41,501 nucleotides of DNA, taken from IMG/VR virus record IMGVR_UViG_3300048930_000438, positions 1 to 41,501 of that record; one strand, written 5' to 3'. This DNA is from a virus. Of the stretch, positions 6,507 to 11,766 are shown one piece after another; the stretch's first letter is position 1, and every line of letters begins with the position of its first letter. The notes under the pieces are model-generated. The model was not told the DNA's origin. It did no database searches and was given only the letters and a program-made list of their open reading frames with translations. Position numbers and translations under genes: made by a program.

Positions 6507-7095
6507 CGAGACGACGACCCCGGACGGGCCCGACGCGGCCCTCGATAGGCCGGAAGAGGCCCCCACTGACGAAACGGTCCTGATCGACACCGCCGCGGCT
6601 GCCATCTTCCACAACGTGCACCCGCGTACGATTCGCAAATGGATCGAAGCGGAGCGGATCCCGGCTGAAAAAATCGGCAACACCTACTTCATTCCGGTGA
6701 CCCGGGCGGAGCTGCTGGCGAAGGGACTGGATCCCGACGAGGTGGGCCGCGGCCGCGATGGGGAGTTCCCTGGCGACGACCATGCGCTTGTGGTGCGGCG
6801 ACCCACCATGCCAGCAGTCCAGTCGATCGACCTCGAACCGCTGGCCCAGACAATCAGGGAACTCACGGAGCGGAACGTGCAGCTGGCGGCCGCAGAAGCT
6901 GAGGCCCGGGGCCGTGAGGCCCTGGCCCTGGAGCGGGTCTTTCATGCAGAGGAACGGGCCGCTGCGGCCCAGCTGGCGGCCGACGAGGCGAAGGCGCGAG
7001 CGGAGGGCCTCGACCGGGAGTTGACGGCGTCTCGGAGCGCGTTGGTGGTGCGAGACGATCGGCCGGGGTGGAAGAGGTTCTTGGGGATCAAGTAG
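6499..7095 (+). CDS. Excisionase-type HTH protein with coiled coil
   Basis: 198 residues, overlapping the previous gene by 8 bases. Residues 28-75 form a MerR/excisionase-like helix-turn-helix (IDTAAAAIFHNVHPRTIRKWIEAERIPAEKIGNTYFIP). Residues about 110-185 are a long Ala/Glu/Arg-rich coiled coil. The C-terminus PGWKRFLGIK is a short amphipathic tail. This layout occurs in plasmid and phage DNA-organising proteins of high-GC bacteria. It might be a partition or centromere-binding protein or a transcription regulator. The family is not assigned. Confidence 0.65.
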   Translation: MTDETTTPDGPDAALDRPEEAPTDETVLIDTAAAAIFHNVHPRTIRKWIEAERIPAEKIGNTYFIPVTRAELLAKGLDPDEVGRGRDGEFPGDDHALVVRRPTMPAVQSIDLEPLAQTIRELTERNVQLAAAEAEARGREALALERVFHAEERAAAAQLAADEAKARAEGLDRELTASRSALVVRDDRPGWKRFLGIK

Positions 7096-7225
7096 ACACT
7101 TTCCACACACGGCGAATTCGTGCCTGAGATTGCGGAAAAGCGCTGGAAAATATTACAGAAATTATTACTGTGACGTTCCACGATGCCAAAATCCGACCAC
7201 AAATGTGGAGCCGTTTTGGCATCGC
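7096..7225. other. AT-rich gap with long interrupted palindrome
   Basis: Gap between convergent genes. Arms CGATGCCAAAA (7181-7191) and TTTTGGCATCG (7214-7224) are perfect 11-base inverted repeats. The loop holds a second small hairpin (CCAC, AAAT, GTGG). Just left of it is an AT-rich stretch (about 7147-7171) containing ACAG...CTGT. A sequence close to a DnaA box, CTTTCCACA, is at 7099-7107. There is no T-run after the palindrome on either strand, so a simple terminator is not the best reading. A binding site or origin/partition element is possible. Confidence 0.5.
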
Positions 7226-7882
7226 TCACCGGCCCTTGCCCCAGCGCACATCCCAGTCTCGCTGGGCATCCAGCCACGCCGCCGCCTGCTGTGGATCCCT
7301 GCCCATGGCCGGGGTGATCTCAGGACGCTTGTCTCGGTTCCCCACGATCAACGCACGGTCCCTGACCGGGTCCAATTCTCCAAAATCCAAAATGGGCAAT
7401 CTCTTGTTAACTGTTTGTTGTAAGACTGTTTCTTGTGTGTTCGATTTTCGGACACGGGGGGTGGAGTCTTTCGGTACCCCCCCTGTTTGATTTTCGGACA
7501 CGGGTGTCCGGTCTTTTTCGCCAGCAAATCGAAGCTTGTAAGTGGTCGGCTGATCACCCTGTTCGATGTCGGTATTGCGCGCGGTGACGATTATGCCGCG
7601 GTCGACCAGGGACTTGATCGCTGTCACAGCTGTCGACTTCGAAAGGCCCGTGCCGCTGTCCATGCGCTCACCGTCGCGCTTGACGATGCCCTCACAGATC
7701 TGCTTCAGGCTGATGTCGTCGGCATCCTTCTTGAACCCGAACGTCCGCCGGAAGATATAGAGCAGCACCTTGACCTCTGACCCCGAGAGGGTGGCCAGGA
7801 GTTGGTCGAAGAACTCGTCAGGGACCTGGGTGTAGTTGGGGGAGGCGAAGCCGGCGAACTGTTCAGGTGGTGGCTTCGTCAT
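7226..7882 (-). CDS. RepO-like replication initiator (second replicon gene)
   Basis: 218 residues from ATG at 7882. The N-terminal domain matches phage replication protein O types: FASPNYTQVPDEFFDQLLATLSGSEVKVLLYIFRRTFGFKK, then SLKQICEG, then GTGLSKSTAVTAIKSLVDRGII, a winged helix. Residues 140-165 are a linker encoded by DNA repeats. The C-terminus ends AWLDAQRDWDVRWGKGR. It stands alone, far from the early operon with its own initiator. This is why I suggest it serves plasmid-state replication. The start lies in an inverted repeat (7882-7901). Confidence 0.7.
   Translation of the reverse strand: MTKPPPEQFAGFASPNYTQVPDEFFDQLLATLSGSEVKVLLYIFRRTFGFKKDADDISLKQICEGIVKRDGERMDSGTGLSKSTAVTAIKSLVDRGIIVTARNTDIEQGDQPTTYKLRFAGEKDRTPVSENQTGGVPKDSTPRVRKSNTQETVLQQTVNKRLPILDFGELDPVRDRALIVGNRDKRPEITPAMGRDPQQAAAWLDAQRDWDVRWGKGR
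7438..7504. repeat. In-gene direct repeats and AT-rich element, candidate second origin
   Basis: A 21-base repeat at 7438-7458 and 7484-7504 differs at one base (position 5). The copies are 46 bases apart, not a multiple of three, so they are read in different frames (PVSENQT and RVRKSNT). Between them lies a dyad GGGGGGT...ACCCCCC, and copy 2 ends in GGACAC-GG-GTGTCC. On the side toward the gene end, about 7380-7440 is clearly AT-richer than the genome and could be the unwinding region. Confidence 0.65.
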
Positions 7883-7901
7883 GACCGGACCAACCCGGTC
7901 A
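7882..7901. promoter_or_regulatory. Inverted repeat over the second initiator start
   Basis: TGACCGG (7882-7888) and CCGGTCA (7895-7901) flank a 6-base spacer directly upstream of the ATG. On the mRNA this hairpin would hold the GGTTGGT region upstream of the start. It could be an autoregulatory operator or a translation-limiting hairpin. CCGGTCA occurs again near 7970-7976. Confidence 0.45.
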
Positions 7902-8223
7902 GGGGGGTGCACAGGGTACGATGTCGCGTGCTACGATGCTCTACAGACACGAGATGCCTCCCTCAAGGCTCCGGTCAGACCCTCGGATGGTGTGTCCAGC
8001 ACCGCCGGGGGTCGACTCTTTGACTGTCATTGAGGGCGGGTGAACCAACTGAGCAATCAACGGTGATCGACTCGTTAGGCCTCAGTACCCTCGGATGTGG
8101 TCACAGTGTCGCTTTAGGGCAGGGGATAAAGCAACCCGTTTGCCCACAGTCACGCACGCGCGACGCTGCTTTGCGGATAAGAGTAATTACGCGCATCGTC
8201 CACCAGGGGCCAGATTCCGCCAC
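7902..8223. other. Intergenic region upstream of second initiator
   Basis: No convincing gene. It holds repeats: TACGATG twice about 15 bases apart near 7917-7937, CCCTCGGATG twice (near 7980 and 8090), and a dyad GCTTTA...TAAAGC near 8111-8131. No tRNA-like fold was found. Probably the promoter/control region of the gene at 7226-7882. Confidence 0.4.
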
Positions 8224-8535
8224 TCAGAGGAACGCTTCGTGCTCCACCCGCGAGGCGGACAGCTTCCCGGTCTCCGTGGCCGGCTCCCATTCCACCAGCC
8301 AGCCCAGGTTGGCACCCAGGGCGAAGATCGTTCCCGCACACACCGAGTTCACCCCAGGGCCGTAGCAGGCATCCATTTCCAGCGCCCCTTTCGGCTCGGC
8401 GATCAGGATCACCCCGCTGTACCTGGCATCCCCCTGCAGCTGTTTCGCCAGCGCCTTGCAGGCCCGGCGCATGACGAGGTTGATCCGGTCCTGGTCCGGT
8501 GGCCACGGTCCCCAGTCTCTCGGTGCGCTCGCCAT
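8224..8535 (-). CDS. Hypothetical protein of SOS-boxed operon
   Basis: 103 residues from ATG at 8535, overlapping the upstream stop by one base (TGATG). Sequence MASAPRDWGPWPPDQDRINLVMRRACKALAKQL then GVILIAEPKGALEMDACYGPG suggests an alpha/beta protein. No known family. It is the second gene of a leftward pair behind a LexA-type box and next to the immunity/second-replicon region, so it is a candidate antirepressor or induction factor. This is inference from position only. Confidence 0.55.
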   Translation of the reverse strand: MASAPRDWGPWPPDQDRINLVMRRACKALAKQLQGDARYSGVILIAEPKGALEMDACYGPGVNSVCAGTIFALGANLGWLVEWEPATETGKLSASRVEHEAFL

Positions 8536-8753
8536 CAGGATCCCGCCAGTCGGCGCTTCGGCGCTCGGCGGGGCTGCAGCTGGGCCTCGGCCTGATCGAG
8601 CAGCTCGTCGACCGTCATCGTTGACGGACCTTCCACGAGGGCTCGAGGGCCGACTCCGTCTACCGGTGTGAGGCTCAAAAACACTCTCCCCTCCCCGCGC
8701 TCAAAGCGCTGCCAGTAGCGTCGACCATCGGCCAGGACCAGCGTGCCATTCAT
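8535..8753 (-). CDS. Hypothetical first gene of SOS-boxed operon
   Basis: 72 residues from ATG at 8753 (MNGTLVLADGRRYWQRFERG). The frame stays open to 8834, but those codons include the promoter. A short upstream frame, MHRLRDPA, has a GGAAGG site and ends in TGATG overlapping this start, so translation may be coupled. The C-terminal half (MTVDELLDQAEAQLQPRRAPKRRL) is helical and basic. No recognised domain. Confidence 0.55.
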   Translation of the reverse strand: MNGTLVLADGRRYWQRFERGEGRVFLSLTPVDGVGPRALVEGPSTMTVDELLDQAEAQLQPRRAPKRRLAGS

Positions 8754-8833
8754 CACGCCGGATCTCGCAGTCGATGCATTCCGGCCGTCCTTCCCGCTGT
8801 TTCTGTCCCACAAAATCGGTTTCCCTTCCCCCA

Positions 8834-8862
8834 AAAGTAGAACATACGTTCTTAAAACGCAA
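8834..8862 (-). promoter_or_regulatory. Promoter with LexA-type SOS box in the spacer
   Basis: On the minus strand TTGCGT (8862-8857), a 17 bp spacer and TACTTT (8839-8834). The spacer contains GAACATACGTTC (8840-8851, plus-strand reading), which fits the Gram-positive LexA consensus GAACRNRYGTTY at every position. A LexA site exactly between -35 and -10 is the usual repression geometry. It drives the genes at 8753-8224. Confidence 0.65.
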
Positions 8863-8872
8863 GACGAAAGAA

Positions 8873-8920
8873 GAAAAAAGCCGTACGGACGGGCTCAGGC
8901 GGACAATTGCTGTCCGCCTG
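8873..8920 (-). terminator. Terminator of the lysis/late operon
   Basis: Perfect 10-base arms CAGGCGGACA (8896-8905) and TGTCCGCCTG (8911-8920) with a 5-base loop. On the minus strand a short CCGTACGG dyad and a run of six T (complement of 8874-8879) follow. It lies after the holin gene and before the SOS-boxed promoter. A second dyad, AACGCGCCC (8933-8941) with GGGCGCGTT (8956-8964), lies just before it. Confidence 0.6.
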
Positions 8921-9002
8921 ATGGCCTACAGCAACGCGCCCCCATGCTGAGCTGAGGGCGCGTTCTTGGAGTTCGGAGAGGTCGACGGGTGAGGTCAGGA
9001 GA

Positions 9003-9281
9003 TCAGGGCGGGCCTCCAGTCAGACCGTAGGTTTTCTTTTCCGCCGCCGGCGTGGCCGGTTCCTTCAGGACGGTCTTGATTTTGCCGGCGTCCTCGAGTT
9101 CGTTTTGGGCCCAGGACACCAGAGCGGGGCCGAGCACGATCGTCACCACCGCGGCGATCACGGGATCGATCTGGTGGTTTTCCGTGACGACGTTCCAGAT
9201 GGAGACGAAACCGCCGGCGGCGATGATGGCCAGAACGGACTGGAAGAGGGTGCGAATGGATCGTTGCGCGCGATCGGACAT
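9003..9281 (-). CDS. Putative holin
   Basis: 92 residues from ATG at 9281 with GGAGG upstream. Two hydrophobic segments: about residues 12-31 (FQSVLAIIAAGGFVSIWNVV) and 40-58 (PVIAAVVTIVLGPALVSWA), with a charged, lysine-containing C-terminal tail. Small size, two membrane spans and position directly after the endolysin in the leftward operon fit a holin that lets endolysin reach the cell wall. No family signature beyond this. Confidence 0.6.
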   Translation of the reverse strand: MSDRAQRSIRTLFQSVLAIIAAGGFVSIWNVVTENHQIDPVIAAVVTIVLGPALVSWAQNELEDAGKIKTVLKEPATPAAEKKTYGLTGGPP

Positions 9282-9365
9282 GGTGTTGCCTCCGGTAATT
9301 GCGCCGCTTGAGCGCCAGGTTACGAACAGGCCATACGCGAATCGTGGGATGTGGCATGCGATCCC

Positions 9366-10529
9366 CTAGGCGAGCTTCAACACGTCTCCACCAACCGACC
9401 GGATGATCCGCGAGAGGTCGAAGTCCGGGCCCGGGCAGTAACTCCGACCTTCGGAATCGATGTCGGCATGCCGGCCGAGGAACCCGCGAATCTTCTTGAT
9501 CGATTTGCCGTAGACATCGGGGTGGGTGAAGTATTTCGTCCACGCCTCTCCGGTTTTGTATTGCGCCTCGGTTGGCGGCACCGACGGCGTGGCAACGAAC
9601 TCCAGCGTGATGCTGCCGTTGTTGAAGTTGACGCCCCGCTTGCGCATCTCCTGGACGTAGCCGATCTTCAGGTTCGGGCTTCGCACGACGCCGTTCGTCC
9701 AGGGGGCGTTCTTCGAGCTCACGCACTGGTAAGTCTTGCCGTCCCGATCGATGACCAGCGTGGAGCTGGCGTTGGAGGTCGGGTTCTGGAACCAGCTGAG
9801 GGTGTTGGCCAGGTTCAGGTCGTCGGTGCAGTGGAAGATCATGGCGATCGGGTCCATGCCCCGGGCGTGGTAGTTCGGGGAGCCGATCCAGATTACGGGC
9901 GGCATGATCGCCTTGATGATGTCCGGGATGGTCGGGTCCTCTTCGGTGCCCTCATCCGGTGGGACCGGCTGCGCGGAGCCCTGGATCTGCGCCATCAGCG
10001 CCAGGATGCCCTTGGCGTAGATCGCCTTGTCCTGGGTGGCCCATTTCCCCGAGCCGAGATCCTCGACGTTCCGGACCGTGCCCATGAGCCGCGACTGCAG
10101 GAGGGCTGACCAGCGGGGATCGAGGTACTTGTAGATCGTGTATTCGAGCCACCCCTGACCCGGTCCCTCGAGGTAGCCGCCCATGTGCACGGTGTGGACC
10201 CGGGCGGCGTCGACCCCGTCGTGATAGGCGCGGTAGTCCTGCTTGCCGGCGTCGGTGGCCCCGATCCCGGCCGGGTTGAGGTCGTTCTTCCAGAGCTCCG
10301 ATTCGAACGGGCCCTTGCCCGGGACGCCGGTCTCGTAAGCGGCCTGGGCGAAGAGGACGACCGGGTCGTAGCCGATCGCGGTGCAGAGTCGCCAGAGTTC
10401 GGCGGCGTAGGTGAGGACGTCGGATTCTCGCTGCGGTTGGGTGTTCTTCACCCAGGTGACGGCCTGCTGGAGTGTGGCGGACGGGGAGCGCTTGATCGGC
10501 GTGGTGGTCTTGATCGCGGTGGTGACCAT
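9366..10529 (-). CDS. Endolysin: glucosaminidase-like plus amidase domains
   Basis: 387 residues from ATG at 10529, preceded by GAGG; upstream codons lack a better site. Residues about 20-165 resemble the glucosaminidase/lysozyme-like fold (VVLFAQAAYETGVPGKGPF...NPAGIGATDAG...AARVHTVHMGGYL). After a linker rich in Pro, Glu and Asp, residues about 215-375 resemble N-acetylmuramoyl-L-alanine amidase type 2 (MIFHCTDD, then ITLEFVATPSVPPTEAQ, then GFLGRHADID). Two cell-wall cleaving domains in one protein are usual for phages of hosts with peptidoglycan. It has no signal peptide, so it depends on a holin. Confidence 0.8.
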   Translation of the reverse strand: MVTTAIKTTTPIKRSPSATLQQAVTWVKNTQPQRESDVLTYAAELWRLCTAIGYDPVVLFAQAAYETGVPGKGPFESELWKNDLNPAGIGATDAGKQDYRAYHDGVDAARVHTVHMGGYLEGPGQGWLEYTIYKYLDPRWSALLQSRLMGTVRNVEDLGSGKWATQDKAIYAKGILALMAQIQGSAQPVPPDEGTEEDPTIPDIIKAIMPPVIWIGSPNYHARGMDPIAMIFHCTDDLNLANTLSWFQNPTSNASSTLVIDRDGKTYQCVSSKNAPWTNGVVRSPNLKIGYVQEMRKRGVNFNNGSITLEFVATPSVPPTEAQYKTGEAWTKYFTHPDVYGKSIKKIRGFLGRHADIDSEGRSYCPGPDFDLSRIIRSVGGDVLKLA

Positions 10530-10575
10530 GGGGAATACCTCGCTCTGGAGCCTCAGTGGCCCTGTAATCAATCAC

Positions 10576-10641
10576 ATCATAGCGTGTAGTGCTTTGCATC
10601 GTGTGGGCCCACTGCGGCCCAGGGAGGGCCGTTTCCGGCCC
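10576..10641 (-). promoter_or_regulatory. Candidate lysis promoter with phased GGCC boxes
   Basis: On the minus strand TATGATG starts at 10581. Upstream of it are four boxes GGGCCC/CGGCCC/GGGCCG/CGGCCC starting at 10605, 10615, 10626 and 10636, spaced 10-11 bp. The last two can pair as a hairpin with a 4-base loop and may end transcription from the gene at 10650. TATGATG also occurs before the scaffold gene and before the accessory gene at 36091. Confidence 0.45.
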
Positions 10642-10649
10642 ATGGCGCT

Positions 10650-11075
10650 CTATGTACGACGTACAGGGATGTCGCCGATCGCGTGGGTGGGTGTGCCCTC
10701 CAGCGCTTCGGCCGTGCGCTGGTCCAGGGCCCGCATGGTGCGCCAGCGCCAGTATTTGTTCACGATGAGCGCTGACAGCGCCCCCACTCGAATGAGCAGG
10801 GCCAGCCAGCGAGGCTCATTCCACCCCGGCACGCCGCGGATCAGGAACACGAGGCCCAACGCCAGGATGAGCCAGCCGAGCGTCAGACCCTTGTTGCGCA
10901 GGGCCCAGCCGAGTTCGGTCCGGGAGGTGACTTTGGTCAGGCGGTCGGAGGCCCGGACGATCCGGAACTCGTCGCGCGCCTTGTCCAGGAAGGCGAAGCC
11001 GAACAGGAAGATCAGCAGGCCGTCCAGCGTGGAAATGGTGAGCAGTGAGCTCCAGTCAAGGTCGTGCAGGCTCAT
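10650..11075 (-). CDS. Membrane protein in lysis region
   Basis: 141 residues; ATG overlaps the upstream stop (TAATG). Hydrophobic segments at about residues 18-30 (LDGLLIFLFGFAF), 63-80 (LTLGWLILALGLVFLIRG) and 89-106. The region between the first two is basic and charged. Located between tail genes and endolysin, so it may be part of the lysis module (second holin or antiholin). Not assigned to a family. Confidence 0.6.
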   Translation of the reverse strand: MSLHDLDWSSLLTISTLDGLLIFLFGFAFLDKARDEFRIVRASDRLTKVTSRTELGWALRNKGLTLGWLILALGLVFLIRGVPGWNEPRWLALLIRVGALSALIVNKYWRWRTMRALDQRTAEALEGTPTHAIGDIPVRRT

Positions 11076-11236
11076 TAGTCACCCCCCAGCGTCGTCAGGT
11101 CGTCCAGGAAGTCACCAGTGCGGATGCGCTCGGTGCGCAACTTCGCTGCCCGCTCCTCCTCCTCCTGGGCCTTGAGCCGGCCCAGGTCGACGATGCCCAA
11201 CGCACTGAAGACGCGCAGCCAGAAGCGCCCGATCAT
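11075..11236 (-). CDS. Small protein, tail/lysis junction
   Basis: 53 residues from ATG at 11236 (MIGRFWLRVFSALGIVDLGRLKAQEEEERAAKL), ATGA overlap with the upstream gene. An N-terminal amphipathic or membrane-skimming helix is followed by a charged helix. Coupled on both sides to membrane-protein genes, so a lysis accessory role is possible. Confidence 0.6.
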   Translation of the reverse strand: MIGRFWLRVFSALGIVDLGRLKAQEEEERAAKLRTERIRTGDFLDDLTTLGGD

Positions 11237-11433
11237 GTGCCGTGCTCCCGTTTGCAGAGGGCGAGCTGATCCTTGAGGGCCTTGTTCTCCTCCCGGAGAG
11301 CGGCGATTGTGCGCTCCGACTGGGTCTGGACCAGGCCAATCACGTAGCTTGCCGCCTTGCCAATGGCCGTGCTCAGCGCGACGAACAGGCCTGTCCCGGC
11401 TGTAATGATTAGTGCCCATTCCGTGCCGCTCAT
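11233..11433 (-). CDS. Small membrane protein with coiled-coil tail
   Basis: 66 residues. One membrane span at about 6-32 (WALIITAGTGLFVALSTAIGKAASYVIG), then a coiled coil (SERTIAALREENKALKDQLALCKREHG). One span plus periplasm- or cytoplasm-facing coil resembles phage Rz-like spanins or haemolysin XhlA-type proteins, without clear homology. First of three short coupled genes before the endolysin. Confidence 0.6.
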   Translation of the reverse strand: MSGTEWALIITAGTGLFVALSTAIGKAASYVIGLVQTQSERTIAALREENKALKDQLALCKREHGT

Positions 11434-11478
11434 CGAACTCGCCTTGAATCGTCGTCTGCATTGCTTGCCTCCACGAAT

Positions 11479-11766
11479 CTACTCCACTGGTTCCCGGGCC
11501 GACAGGTTGCCGGTCACAATCCAGCCGGTTGCCAGCCGGGTCACCATCACCTCATCGCCTACGCTGGCGACCACATGGGCGAGGGCCGGCAGGCTCGCTT
11601 CGGGCCCTCCCTCGATTCCCTGCACCGTGATCCGCCGGCCGCTGAACCCGGTCACCCGGCGCACGTCATTCAGGGCGGCGAGATCCTGAGCCCGCCGTTG
11701 CTCACCTTCGGCCTCGAGGGCGATGAACATTCCCAGGAACTCATCGTCACCGTGCCCTACTGCCAT
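11479..11766 (-). CDS. Small tail-tip associated protein
   Basis: 95 residues from ATG at 11766 with AGGAGGG upstream; it overlaps the end of the large tail protein gene by 10 bases. A helical N-terminus (EDEFLGMFIALEAEGEQRR-like) is followed by a beta-rich part (VGDEVMVTRLATGWIVTGNL), suggesting a small OB or SH3 barrel. Position after the receptor-binding/tail-tip gene suggests a structural or assembly role. Confidence 0.6.
   Translation of the reverse strand: MAVGHGDDEFLGMFIALEAEGEQRRAQDLAALNDVRRVTGFSGRRITVQGIEGGPEASLPALAHVVASVGDEVMVTRLATGWIVTGNLSAREPVE

Noticed and set aside
7913-8223. Small genes or tRNA between the second initiator and the SOS operon
   Set aside because: Frames here lack ribosome-binding sites and look like shadows; no GGTTCRANYC T-arm was found on either strand.
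4670-9000. Integrase and attachment site of a temperate phage
   Set aside because: No tyrosine or serine recombinase motif is seen in any reading frame of this block, and no att-like duplication can be tied to a tRNA. Kept only as negative evidence for the phage-plasmid idea.
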